DNA of 64,000 nucleotides. Origin: Variovorax paradoxus (GTDB lineage: Bacteria; Pseudomonadota; Gammaproteobacteria; Burkholderiales; Burkholderiaceae_C). The translations under genes and the position numbers were made by a program. The notes beneath the pieces were generated by a model. The model searched no databases. It worked only from the letters and a program-made list of their open reading frames with translations, and had not been told where the DNA came from. Below are positions 17,446-26,485 of this stretch, one piece after another; the stretch's first letter is position 1; each line of letters opens with the position of its first letter. The DNA lies in assembly GCF_018614915.1 (NCBI RefSeq), contig NZ_JAGGNU010000066.1, forward strand, positions 1-64,000. Reading direction: 5' to 3'.

Positions 17446-17939
17446 AGCACACCTTCCAGTTCGAGCAGCGCGCTCTTGCGTTCGAGCCCGCCCGCATAGC
17501 CGGTCAGCGAGCCGTCGGTGCCCAGCACGCGGTGGCAAGGCACGATCACGCTGATCGGGTTGCGGCCCACGGCGGCGCCCACCGCGCGCACGGCGGCCGG
17601 CTTGCCGATACCGGCGCTCAAGGCGCCGTAGCTGGTGGTGCGGCCTGAGGGTATGGCGAGCAGGGCCTGCCATACCGCTTGCTGGAAATCGGTGCCGTGC
17701 GAGAGGTCGAGCGGCAGGTCGAAGTGCTGGCGCCTGCCGGCAAAGTAGTCGGCCAGCTGCGCGGCCGCTTGACGCAGCACGGCATGCGCCGCATCGGCCT
17801 GCCAACCGCTGGTGTCGGGCCAGTGGCGCTGGCGGTCGAACCAGGCGCCGGCGAGGCCTTCGTCGGTGGCGGCCAGCGTGATGCGGCCGAGCGGGCTCTC
17901 GATGTGGGTGCTGCGAATGGTGGTGCTCTTGAACTTCAT
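17442..17939 (-). CDS. ogt: Methylated-DNA--protein-cysteine methyltransferase
   Basis: A 165-residue suicide repair protein that transfers O6-alkyl groups from guanine to its active Cys135 in VIVPCHRV. The helix-turn-helix segment FQQAVWQALLAIPSGRTTSYG with an arginine finger (AVRAVGAAVGRNP) is present. The start at 17939 overlaps the stop of the Ada/AlkA gene by ATGA, so both alkylation-repair activities are made together. Confidence 0.92.
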   Translation of the reverse strand: MKFKSTTIRSTHIESPLGRITLAATDEGLAGAWFDRQRHWPDTSGWQADAAHAVLRQAAAQLADYFAGRRQHFDLPLDLSHGTDFQQAVWQALLAIPSGRTTSYGALSAGIGKPAAVRAVGAAVGRNPISVIVPCHRVLGTDGSLTGYAGGLERKSALLELEGVL

Positions 17940-19483
17940 GGCTGTTCGGAAGGAAGGGCTGCCGCCGCATCGACAGCGGCGGCGGAAACCGGTGAGGAAC
18001 TGTGCCACGCGCGCAGCACCGCATAGCTGCGCCACGGGCGCCAGGCTTGCGAGGCCTCGGTGGCCGCGCGTGCCGACGCGACGCCGAGCGCCTTCTGCAG
18101 CGCGACGTCGCCGGCCGGGAATGCGTCGGGCCAGCGCAGCGCGCGCATCGCGATGTACTGCGCGGTCCAGTCGCCGATGCCGGGCAGCGCCTGCAGGGCC
18201 GCGAGCGTGGCGGGCACGTCGGCGCCGGCATGCAATGCCAGCCGGCCGGCCTGCACCTCGCGTGCCAGCGCGCTCAGTGCGGCCTGCCGCTGGCGCACGA
18301 TGCCGAGCTGGCCCAGTGCATCGCCGCTCGCGCCGGCGATGGCGGCCGGTGTGGGGAACAGGCGGTCCAGCCCCGCGATCGGGGTTGCGAAGGGCTCGCC
18401 GAAAGCCTGCACCAGCCGCGTGCCCAGCGTGCGCGCCGCGGCCACGGTGATCTGCTGGCCGAGCACGGCGCGCACCGCGAGCTCGAAGCCGTCGACCGTG
18501 CCCGGCACGCGCAGCCCGTCGCCATGCGGAAAACTCGCGTGCAGCGCGCCGTTGATCGCCATCGGCTCGGCATCGAGGTCGAGCATGGCGCGCACGCGGC
18601 TGATCACGATCGGCAGCACCGCGGCGAGCGAATCGTCGACCTGCAGCAGGAGTTGCTCGCGCTGGGCATCGAAGCGAAGCCGCAGCCAGCCCGCATGCGT
18701 GTGCTCGCCCTGCACGACGCGCAGCGTGCGCGCCAGCTGCGGCGTGCCGCCGGTGTCGGTGACCGACTCGATGCCGCCCAGCGCGCGGCGCGCAAAGAAG
18801 CCCAGCATCGCGGCCGCATCGTAGGGCGGCCGGAAGCCCAGCCGCACGCCGACGGCGCCGCCTTCGCGGTTGTCGGCCGCCCGACCGGCGCGCCGCAATG
18901 CGCTCGGATTGAGACCGTAGTGCGTGAGGAAGGCCGCGTTGAAGCGGCGCACGCTCGCGAAGCCGCTGGCCAGCGCGACCTGCGTCATCGGCAGCTGCGT
19001 GTCGGCGATCAGCTGCTTGGCGGCCAGCAGGCGGCGCGTCTGCAGATACTGCAGCGGCGAGACGCCGAACTGCGTCTCGAAGATGCGGCGCAGGTGGCGG
19101 TCGCTCACGCCCAGCCGCGCTGCAATGCGCGCAGCGCCGGGACCGTCTTCGTCCCAGGCGTCGGGTTCGTCGATGAGGCGCGCGGCCTGCAAGGCGAGGA
19201 TGCGCGATGCGTCTTCGGTCGACCAGCTCGCTGCGCGCGGCGCGAGTTCGGGCCTGCAGCGCAGGCAGGGCCTGAAGCCCGCGGCCTCGGCTTGCGCCGC
19301 ATGGCGGAAGAAGCGGCAGTTCTCGCGCCGCGGCAGCTTCACGCGGCAGACCGGACGGCAGTAGACGCCGGTGGAAGTCACGCCGGTGAAGAAGGAGCCG
19401 TCGAAGCGCGCGTCATGCGCCTTCATGGCGAGATAGCAGGCATCGCTTTCGAGTCCGGCGGCGGAGGCGGTGGCGGAAGACAT
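17936..19483 (-). CDS. Ada-type regulator fused to AlkA DNA-3-methyladenine glycosylase
   Basis: A 515-residue three-part protein. The Ada N-terminal zinc/methyl-acceptor domain has cysteines 42, 46, 73 and 76 (CRPVC and CLRC). An AraC-type HTH pair follows (AARLGVSDRHLRRIFETQ, MTQVALASGFASVRRFNAAF). Then come the AlkA N domain and an HhH-GPD glycosylase with LPGIGDWTAQYIAMRAL. It lacks a C-terminal MGMT domain; that function is supplied by the adjacent ogt. The first gene of the repair operon, it probably activates its own operon when methylated at the N domain. Confidence 0.9.
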   Translation of the reverse strand: MSSATASAAGLESDACYLAMKAHDARFDGSFFTGVTSTGVYCRPVCRVKLPRRENCRFFRHAAQAEAAGFRPCLRCRPELAPRAASWSTEDASRILALQAARLIDEPDAWDEDGPGAARIAARLGVSDRHLRRIFETQFGVSPLQYLQTRRLLAAKQLIADTQLPMTQVALASGFASVRRFNAAFLTHYGLNPSALRRAGRAADNREGGAVGVRLGFRPPYDAAAMLGFFARRALGGIESVTDTGGTPQLARTLRVVQGEHTHAGWLRLRFDAQREQLLLQVDDSLAAVLPIVISRVRAMLDLDAEPMAINGALHASFPHGDGLRVPGTVDGFELAVRAVLGQQITVAAARTLGTRLVQAFGEPFATPIAGLDRLFPTPAAIAGASGDALGQLGIVRQRQAALSALAREVQAGRLALHAGADVPATLAALQALPGIGDWTAQYIAMRALRWPDAFPAGDVALQKALGVASARAATEASQAWRPWRSYAVLRAWHSSSPVSAAAVDAAAALPSEQP

Positions 19484-19593
19484 GGGCTGGATGATAGGCC
19501 GCGCCGCATGCAGGAGTAGCCATTTCCGGACACGTGGCTCGCAGAGCGCATGCCTACAATGGTCCTCAGTTTGTGAACTTTCAAAGGAAGCCC

Positions 19594-20976
19594 ATGCAGC
19601 TCAGCGCATCGATCTTCAAGGCCTATGACATTCGCGGCGTCGTGCCGACCACGCTCGACGCGGAGGTCGCCGAGGCACTCGGCAGGGCCTTTGGCAGCGC
19701 GGCGCGCGCAGCGGGCGAGAAGTCGGTGGCGGTAGGGCGCGACGGGCGCCTGTCCGGCCCGGCGTTGGTCGAGGCACTGGTCCGCGGCCTGGTGGCCACC
19801 GGCATCGAGGTAATCGACGTCGGCGCGGTCACGACGCCGATGCTCTACTTCGCGGCCAGCACGCTGTCCAACAGCGGCATCCAGGTCACGGGAAGCCACA
19901 ACCCGAAGGATTACAACGGTTTCAAAATGGTACTAGCCGGCCGCGCGATCTACGGCGACGAGATCCAGGGCCTGTACAAGGTGATGGAAGCCGGCAGCGC
20001 GAAGCTCGCCCCCGGCGGCAGCGTGCGCAAGGTGGATGTGACCGAGGCCTACACGCAACGCATCGTCGGCGACATCAAGCTGGCGCGTCCGCTGAAGATC
20101 GTGGTCGATTCGGGCAATGGCATTGCCGGCGCTTCGGCCCCGGGCATCCTGCGCGCCATCGGCTGCGAGGTGACCGAGCTCTTCAGCGAGGTCGATGGCG
20201 ATTTTCCGAACCACCATCCCGACCCCAGCAAGCCCGAAAACCTCAAGGACCTGATCGCGGCGCTGCAGAGCGGCGATGCCGAGCTGGGCCTGGCCTTCGA
20301 CGGCGACGGCGACCGCCTCGGCATCGTCACCAAGGACGGCCAGAACATCTACCCCGATCGCCAGATGATGCTGTTCGCGCAGGACGTGCTCTCGCGCGTG
20401 CCGGGCGCGACCATCGTCTACGACGTCAAGTGCTCGCAGCGCCTCGCCCCCGCGATCGAGGCTGCCGGCGGCAAGCCGCTGATCTACAAGACCGGCCACT
20501 CGCTGATCAAGGCCAAGATGAAGGAGATCGCATCGCCGCTGGGCGGTGAGATGAGCGGCCACATCTTCTTCAAGGAGCGCTGGTTCGGTTTCGACGACGG
20601 CACCTATGCCGGCTGCCGCCTGCTCGAGATCCTGAGCAAGACGCCGAATGCGAGCGACACGCTCAACGCGCTGCCCACCAGCTTCTCGACGCCCGAGCTC
20701 AACGTCAAGTGCGCCGAGGGCGAGCCTCATGCGGTGGTCGACCAGCTCGTGAAGACCGCGAAGTTCGATGCGCCGGCCAAGGTCTTCACCATCGACGGCC
20801 TGCGCGTCGACTGGCCCGACGGCTTCGGGCTCATTCGCGCCTCCAACACCACGCCGGTACTGGTGCTGCGCTTCGAGGGCCAGACCCAGGCCGCGCTCGA
20901 TCGCATCCAGGCGCAGATGCTCGCGCTCCTGAAGAGCGTGAAGCCCGATGCCACGCTGGCCGAAGCTGCCCATTGA
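19594..20976 (+). CDS. Phosphomannomutase/phosphoglucomutase
   Basis: A 460-residue alpha-D-phosphohexomutase (AlgC/ManB type) interconverting hexose 1- and 6-phosphates for LPS or exopolysaccharide precursors. The phosphoserine loop TGSHNPKDYNG places Ser101. The metal loop DGDGDR is at 236-241, the sugar-binding GEMSGH at 318-323, and the C-terminal phosphate loop RASNTTPVLVLRFEG is present. Start ATG 19594 follows AAAGGA; a -10-like TACAAT lies at 19555-19560. Located 8 bp upstream of waaA. Confidence 0.92.
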   Translation: MQLSASIFKAYDIRGVVPTTLDAEVAEALGRAFGSAARAAGEKSVAVGRDGRLSGPALVEALVRGLVATGIEVIDVGAVTTPMLYFAASTLSNSGIQVTGSHNPKDYNGFKMVLAGRAIYGDEIQGLYKVMEAGSAKLAPGGSVRKVDVTEAYTQRIVGDIKLARPLKIVVDSGNGIAGASAPGILRAIGCEVTELFSEVDGDFPNHHPDPSKPENLKDLIAALQSGDAELGLAFDGDGDRLGIVTKDGQNIYPDRQMMLFAQDVLSRVPGATIVYDVKCSQRLAPAIEAAGGKPLIYKTGHSLIKAKMKEIASPLGGEMSGHIFFKERWFGFDDGTYAGCRLLEILSKTPNASDTLNALPTSFSTPELNVKCAEGEPHAVVDQLVKTAKFDAPAKVFTIDGLRVDWPDGFGLIRASNTTPVLVLRFEGQTQAALDRIQAQMLALLKSVKPDATLAEAAH

Positions 20977-20984
20977 ACTGAAGC

Positions 20985-22346
20985 GTGCGTTCGTTGCTGC
21001 TGCGCCTCTACGGCGTCTTCACCTCTCTTGCCGTACCCCTGGTTCGGCGCAAGCTGCGGCGACGGGCCGTGGCCGAGCCCGGCTACGCGCATGCGATCGA
21101 AGAGCGCTTCGGCCATTACGATGAAAGCGCAACCGGCACCGGCTGGTGCTGGATCCATGCGGTCTCGCTGGGCGAGGCGCGTGCGGCCGGCATCCTGATC
21201 GCGGAGCTGCGCCGGCAGTACCCGGGCATCCCGATCCTGCTCACCAACGGCACGGCCACCGGCCGCGAAGAGGGCGCCAAGCTGCTGGAGGAGGGCGACC
21301 TGCAGGTCTGGCAGCCGTGGGATGCGCCCGATGCGGTGGCGCGCTTTCTCGATCGCTTCCAGCCGCGCATCGGCGTTCTGATGGAAACCGAGGTCTGGCC
21401 CGAGATGTCGGCGGCCTGCGCCGAACGCGGCATTCCGCTGGTGCTGGCCAATGCACGCCTGAACGAGAACTCGCTCGCCTCGGCCGAGCGCCTGGGCTGG
21501 CTCGCGCGGCCTGCGTACTCGGCGTTGGCCGCGGTGTGGGCGCAGACCGAGGCCGACTCGCACCGGCTGGTATCGCTCGGCGCCAAGGTGGCGGGCGTGT
21601 TCGGCAATCTCAAGTTCGACGCCACGCCCGACGCGCGCCAGCTCACTGCTGCGGCGCGCCTGCGCGATCAGCTGCCGCGGCCGGTGGTGGTGTTCGCAAG
21701 TTCGCGTGACGGCGAGGAAGCGCAACTGCTCGAGGTGCTCAAGCGCTTCGGCGCGCTGGCGCCGGTGCCGCCGGCGCAGGATGCGGTGCGGTCGATCGCC
21801 AAGCGGGTGCACGAGGTGCAGTGGATGATCGTGCCGCGCCATCCGCAGCGTTTCGACGAGGTCGCGGCACTGGTCGAATCGCACGGCTTCGCGGTGGCCC
21901 GCCGCAGTGCCGCCGGCGCGCCGACCGAATGCGAGATCTGGCTCGGCGATTCGCTCGGCGAGATGGCGCTCTACTACGGCCTGGCCGACGTCGCGCTGCT
22001 GGGCGGCAGCTTCGAGCCGCTGGGCGGGCAGAACCTGATCGAGGCCGCGGCCTGCGGCTGCCCGGTGATCATGGGACCGTCGACCTTCAATTTCGCCGAG
22101 GCCGCCGAGCTCTCGCTGGCAGCCGGCGCATCGCTGCGCATGGACAACATGGAGCAGGCGGTCACGGCCGCGCTCAAGCTGGCCGAGAACCCCGAGCGGC
22201 GCGAAGCGATGGCCGAGGCCGCGCTGGCTTTCGCCTCCTCGAACCGCGGCGCGGCGCAGCGCACGGCGGCGGCGCTGCTGGCGATTGCGCATGCGGTGAC
22301 GGAGCCTGCCGCGGTCGAAGAGCGGGCCGAGCCCAGTCTCGACTAA
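20985..22346 (+). CDS. waaA: 3-deoxy-D-manno-octulosonic acid (Kdo) transferase
   Basis: A 453-residue inner-membrane-associated GT30 enzyme adding Kdo to lipid A precursor. It has the N-terminal anchor, WCWIHAVSLGEARAA, and the GVLMETEVWPEM motif. It also has the nucleotide-sugar site LLGGSFEPLGGQNLIEAAACGCPVI (given here in parts: GGSFEPLGGQN, then EAAACG). The GTG start at 20985 follows the mutase stop by 8 bp, so the two envelope genes are one operon. Confidence 0.93.
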   Translation: MRSLLLRLYGVFTSLAVPLVRRKLRRRAVAEPGYAHAIEERFGHYDESATGTGWCWIHAVSLGEARAAGILIAELRRQYPGIPILLTNGTATGREEGAKLLEEGDLQVWQPWDAPDAVARFLDRFQPRIGVLMETEVWPEMSAACAERGIPLVLANARLNENSLASAERLGWLARPAYSALAAVWAQTEADSHRLVSLGAKVAGVFGNLKFDATPDARQLTAAARLRDQLPRPVVVFASSRDGEEAQLLEVLKRFGALAPVPPAQDAVRSIAKRVHEVQWMIVPRHPQRFDEVAALVESHGFAVARRSAAGAPTECEIWLGDSLGEMALYYGLADVALLGGSFEPLGGQNLIEAAACGCPVIMGPSTFNFAEAAELSLAAGASLRMDNMEQAVTAALKLAENPERREAMAEAALAFASSNRGAAQRTAAALLAIAHAVTEPAAVEERAEPSLD

Positions 22347-22428
22347 GGCCCGACCAAGGCCTGTTCCCGGTTGCAGCGGGGCTTGCACTACACTCCGCAG
22401 CCCTATTTTTCGCGAGGCGGAATCATCG

Positions 22429-23847
22429 ATGAAGAAGAACGCGAAGTCCGCGTGGCTCAAGGCCGCACTGGACTACCTTCCCAATTGGCTGAGTTTCCAA
22501 CTGGAGCGCTATCGACAGCCCGGATGCTCCATGGCGATAGCGCAGGGCGAGGACATCGTGGCGGAAATCGCGCTGGGTGTCGCCGACATGCGAACCGGCA
22601 GATCGCTCACACTCAGGCATCGGTTTCGCATTGCCTCGCATTCCAAGAGTTTCACCGCCAGCGGCGTCATGCTGCTGCGGGAACAAGGAAAGATCGGTCT
22701 CGACGATCCCATTGGCCGCTATGTGGCCGGCCTTCACAAGGACCTGGCGAGTGCGCGGATCGGAGAGTTGCTGTCGCACGGTGCCGGTGTCATCCGTGAT
22801 GGCGCGGACAGCGGACAGTTCCTGGATCGGCGACCTTTTCTTTCCCGCGCCGAGCTGCTGGCTGAACTGTCAAAGAAGCAACCGGTCTCGCCTGGTCTTC
22901 AACTCAAGTATTCCAACCATGGGTACGGCCTGCTGGGGCTGTTGATCGAGGAAGTCAGCGGCACCGACTATCCCACCTGGATCACTCGCCATGTGATTGA
23001 TGCCGCGGGATTGACCGAGACCGTTCCCGACATGCCACAGCTGCCAGCAACGGCACTCTTGGCCAAAGGGCACAGCGCCGAGTTTCCTTTCGGACAACGC
23101 CTGATCGTACCGGGCGACAACGTCTGCCATGCCATCGCGCCGGCAGGCGGGTTCGTCTCGACGGCTTCCGACGTCGCCCGATTCTTTGCGCAGCTCGCGC
23201 CGGACAGCAAGGCGAGCATCCTGTCGCCGGCCAGTCGCCGCGAGATGATGCATCGTCGTTGGCGCGACTACTGCAACAACCAGGAGTCGTATTACGGCTA
23301 CGGCACCATGATGAACGAGCATGGACCCAAGGAGTGGTATGGCCACACCGGGAGCCTCCAAGGTTTTGTCTCTCGAACGGCACGTTTTCCGGCTTCAGGT
23401 TTCACGGTCACTGTTCTGTGCAACGCGCAGGATGGCGGGTCCTATCAGTGGGTCGACGGCATCGTGAGCATCCTGTCGGCCTTTCAGCGCCACGGGGCAC
23501 CAGCCAAGCGAGAGGCCGCCTGGGCCGGCCGCTGGTGGAGCATGTGGGGTGCCAGCGACCTGGTTCCCATGGGCAAGGTGGTTTGCCAGGTCGCGCCGGC
23601 CTTGAGCCTGCCTTTCGATGGCGCCACCACGGAATTCCGGATCTCGGGCAAAGACGCCGGCCTCATCCAGAAGACCTCGGGCTACAACAGCCCCGGGCAG
23701 ACAATCCGCCTGGTGCGAGACACCAAGGGCAACCCGGCCGAGCTTTGGGTCGGGGGTACCAAACTACTGCCCAAGGAAGCCATGCTGGCCGAAGCCACCC
23801 AGCGCTACCGAAAGTCTCGGCGCCTCGGCAGGGCCGTGGCCGCATAG
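22429..23847 (+). CDS. Serine hydrolase, beta-lactamase/class C family
   Basis: A 472-residue member of the serine beta-lactamase/D-Ala-D-Ala peptidase fold. SxxK is Ser70-His-Ser-Lys73, YxN is Tyr161-Ser-Asn163, and the third motif is His306-Thr-Gly308. No clear signal peptide is seen, so it may be a cytoplasmic esterase or D-aminopeptidase rather than a lactamase. The final about 110 residues form an extra beta domain. A TACACT hexamer at 22389-22394 may be its -10 box. Confidence 0.8.
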   Translation: MKKNAKSAWLKAALDYLPNWLSFQLERYRQPGCSMAIAQGEDIVAEIALGVADMRTGRSLTLRHRFRIASHSKSFTASGVMLLREQGKIGLDDPIGRYVAGLHKDLASARIGELLSHGAGVIRDGADSGQFLDRRPFLSRAELLAELSKKQPVSPGLQLKYSNHGYGLLGLLIEEVSGTDYPTWITRHVIDAAGLTETVPDMPQLPATALLAKGHSAEFPFGQRLIVPGDNVCHAIAPAGGFVSTASDVARFFAQLAPDSKASILSPASRREMMHRRWRDYCNNQESYYGYGTMMNEHGPKEWYGHTGSLQGFVSRTARFPASGFTVTVLCNAQDGGSYQWVDGIVSILSAFQRHGAPAKREAAWAGRWWSMWGASDLVPMGKVVCQVAPALSLPFDGATTEFRISGKDAGLIQKTSGYNSPGQTIRLVRDTKGNPAELWVGGTKLLPKEAMLAEATQRYRKSRRLGRAVAA

Positions 23848-23893
23848 ACCGTTCTTTCGAGGGCGGTGTGAACGAGGCCCCTGGCCTCACCCT

Positions 23894-25411
23894 CTACCGG
23901 CCCGGCGGCAGGATCACCGGCGGCGGTGGCGGCGAAGGCATCACCGGCGGCGGCGGGCTGAAGGGCGGCACCGGCACCGGCGGAATCACCGGGATCGGTG
24001 TGGCCGGACGGCCCGGAGTCGGGCTCGGCTGCGATGCCGGCGGCTGCGCGGGCGTGGCGGTGCTGTCGACCGCAGGGCGGCCGTCGGTGGCGAGCGTGCC
24101 GTTGATCGCGCGCAGGTCGTCGGCCGTCAAGGTGCCGTTGGCCTGCCGCAGCTTGAGGTTGCCCAGCAGCACGTTGTAGCGCGACACCGCGAGGTCGCGC
24201 TTGGTCTGGAACAGCTGGCTCTGCGAATTGAGCACGTCGATGTTGATGCGCACGCCCACCTGGTAGCCGAGGCGGTTGGCATCGAGCGCGCTCTGGCTGG
24301 AGGCTTCGGCGGCTTCGAGCGCCTTCACCTGGCCTGCACCCGAGACCAGCCCGAGGTAGGCGGCGCGCGTGGCCTGGGTCACGCTGCGGCGCGTCGATTC
24401 GAGCACCGATCGCGACTGCTCCTCGAGCGCCAGGGTTTCCTTCACGCGGTTCTCGGTCGCATAGCCCGCGAACAGGGGCATGCTGAACACCACGCCGACG
24501 GTCGCCGCATTGATGCGCGAGCGGCCCAGGGTGGTGCTGGTGCCCTGCGGATTGTTGGTGACGTTGTAGCCCAGCTGGGCGTCGACTGTCGGCTTGTGGC
24601 CGGCCTCGGCCTTCTGCACTTCGAGCGTGGCCACGTCGAGGCCGAGCCGCGCTTGCCGGATCGAGGGATGCACGTCTTCGGCCTGCGTCACCCAGGCGTT
24701 CATGTCGGCCGGCATCACCTCGGGCAGCACCACCGGCGCGGCCAGCGGGATGGGCACGCTGCCGGGGCGGCCGACCAGCTGGTCGAGCGCGATCTTCTTG
24801 ACCTGGAGGTCGTTCTCCGCCGCGATCTCCTGCGATATCACGAGGTCGTAGCGCGCCTGGGCTTCGCGCGTGTCGGTGATGGTCGAGGTGCCGACTTCGA
24901 AATTGCGCTTCGCCGAGGCCAGTTGCTCGGCCACCGCGATCTTCTGCGCACGCACCAGCGCCAGGGTGTCCTGCGCGGAGAGCACGTCGAAGTAGCCCTG
25001 GCTCACGCGCACCACCAGGTCCTGGTCGGCGATGGTCAGCACCGCCTGCGCGATGTCGACCTGGCGCTTGCCCTGCTCGTAGGTGGCCCAGTTCGCGGGC
25101 CGGTAGAGCGGCTGGGTGGCGTTGACGCCGGCGTTCTGGGTGTTGAAGCCGCGCGAGGTGCTGCCCACGGGCGTGTCGATGTCGAGTTCGGTGTGCGAGG
25201 CGCCGGCCGACAGCCCGACCGCGGGCAGGATGCCGGCCTTGGCCTGCGCTGCACGCGCCAGGCTGGCGTCGTACTGCGAACGGGCAGCCTGGTAGGTCGC
25301 GTCGTAGCCGCGTGCGGATTCGAAGAGATCGATCAGGCTCTGGCCGTGGGCCGGCAGCGCGAACGCGGCGGCGAGCGCCACCGAGAGGGGAAGAAGCCGG
25401 AGCACGGGCAT
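23894..25411 (-). CDS. tolC: TolC-family outer-membrane efflux protein
   Basis: A 505-residue trimeric outer-membrane channel with a signal peptide (cut after AHG), two OEP repeats (GYDATYQAARSQYDASLARA; HPSIRQARLGLDVATLEVQK) and a long Pro-rich C-terminal tail from about residue 445. The tail has runs of PP and is longer than in E. coli TolC. Last gene of the leftward tetR-MFP-RND-pcm-rhodanese operon, 22 bp after the rhodanese gene, so it supplies the exit duct for that pump. Start 25411 was chosen for its signal peptide. Confidence 0.92.
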   Translation of the reverse strand: MPVLRLLPLSVALAAAFALPAHGQSLIDLFESARGYDATYQAARSQYDASLARAAQAKAGILPAVGLSAGASHTELDIDTPVGSTSRGFNTQNAGVNATQPLYRPANWATYEQGKRQVDIAQAVLTIADQDLVVRVSQGYFDVLSAQDTLALVRAQKIAVAEQLASAKRNFEVGTSTITDTREAQARYDLVISQEIAAENDLQVKKIALDQLVGRPGSVPIPLAAPVVLPEVMPADMNAWVTQAEDVHPSIRQARLGLDVATLEVQKAEAGHKPTVDAQLGYNVTNNPQGTSTTLGRSRINAATVGVVFSMPLFAGYATENRVKETLALEEQSRSVLESTRRSVTQATRAAYLGLVSGAGQVKALEAAEASSQSALDANRLGYQVGVRINIDVLNSQSQLFQTKRDLAVSRYNVLLGNLKLRQANGTLTADDLRAINGTLATDGRPAVDSTATPAQPPASQPSPTPGRPATPIPVIPPVPVPPFSPPPPVMPSPPPPPVILPPGR

Positions 25412-25433
25412 GAAGCGTCCTTGGAGTTCTTGA

Positions 25434-25772
25434 TCAGTAGCGCGGAACGGAGGGATCGTGCTGGGCCGACCAGGCATCGATGCCGCCGGCGACGTTGGCC
25501 ACCTCGGCGAAGCCGTTCTGGGCCAGGAAGGCGGCCACGCGCTGGCTGCGCGCGCCGTGGTGGCACATGCAGGCGATGCGATGGTCCGGGTCGAGCTCGG
25601 AGAGGCGTGCCGGGATCTCGTTCATAGGGATCGCGACCAGCGTGAAGCCCTGCGGCGCCACGCTGGCGGTCTGCACTTCCCACGGCTCGCGCACGTCCAG
25701 CAGCACCGGCTTCGCGCTCGCGTCCTGGGCGAACCAGTCGGCGAGTCGGTTGGGGGGAATCTGTTCGATCAT
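25434..25772 (-). CDS. Rhodanese-like domain protein
   Basis: A 112-residue single-domain rhodanese. It has the LLDVREPWEVQ entry motif and an active-site loop CMCHHGARSQRV, where the second Cys is the persulfide-carrying nucleophile position. GGIDAWS closes the domain. It starts on the last base of the pcm stop (TGATG). A pcm-rhodanese-tolC order is common in Burkholderiales; the biological link to efflux is unclear. Confidence 0.88.
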   Translation of the reverse strand: MIEQIPPNRLADWFAQDASAKPVLLDVREPWEVQTASVAPQGFTLVAIPMNEIPARLSELDPDHRIACMCHHGARSQRVAAFLAQNGFAEVANVAGGIDAWSAQHDPSVPRY

Positions 25773-26455
25773 CAGAAGTTGAAGCGCGAGGGCGCCGGGA
25801 AGTTCAGGAGACGCGGCGCCACCGTGTCCCACGGTTGCAGGATGTCCCACTTGCCTTCGCCGACGCGGGTGACGAAGTGGGCACGCATCATCGGCTCGTC
25901 GCCCACGATCGCAGCCAGCCGGCCGCCCATCTTGAGCGAGCCCATGAGCCCCTGCGGCAAGCGCGCCACCGAACCGCTGAGCACGATGACGTCGAAGGTC
26001 GGTCCGCTTTGCAGCGGCACGGCGCCGTCGGCATTGCGCACCTCGACGTTGTCGACGCCGTTGCGGCGCAGGTTCTCGGTGGCGACGGCGGCCAGGCCGG
26101 GATCGATTTCGAGCGTCAGCACCTGCGCCGCGCGGTGCGCCAGCAGCGCGGCCATGAAGCCGGAACCGGTGCCGATCTCGAGCACGGACTCATGCTTCTG
26201 CACGTGCAGGTCCTGCAGCATGCGGGCCTCGACCTTGGGCGAGAGCATGTACTGCCCAGGCTCTTTGGTCTTCGCGCCTTCGAGCGGCAGCTCCATGTCG
26301 AAAAAGGCGAGGCTGCGGTGCGCCTTGGGCACGTAGTCTTCGCGCCGGATATGGGCCAGCAGGTCCAGGACTTCGAGATCCAGCACATCCCAGGGACGGA
26401 TCTGCTGCTCGATCATGTTGAAGCGCAGGCGCTCCAGGTCGGCTTGGGGGTTCAT
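25772..26455 (-). CDS. pcm: Protein-L-isoaspartate O-methyltransferase
   Basis: A 227-residue SAM-dependent enzyme of the PCMT family that repairs isoaspartyl residues. The SAM loop is VLEIGTGSGFMAALLAH, preceded by the family sequences MIEQQIRPWDV and the ...PGQYMLSPKVEARMLQ segment. The canonical threonine/serine around MLSP is retained. It lies 30 bp after the RND pump gene on the same strand. Confidence 0.88.
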   Translation of the reverse strand: MNPQADLERLRFNMIEQQIRPWDVLDLEVLDLLAHIRREDYVPKAHRSLAFFDMELPLEGAKTKEPGQYMLSPKVEARMLQDLHVQKHESVLEIGTGSGFMAALLAHRAAQVLTLEIDPGLAAVATENLRRNGVDNVEVRNADGAVPLQSGPTFDVIVLSGSVARLPQGLMGSLKMGGRLAAIVGDEPMMRAHFVTRVGEGKWDILQPWDTVAPRLLNFPAPSRFNF

Positions 26456-26485
26456 GTGTTCTTTTCCTCGTAGGACTCGGGACGA

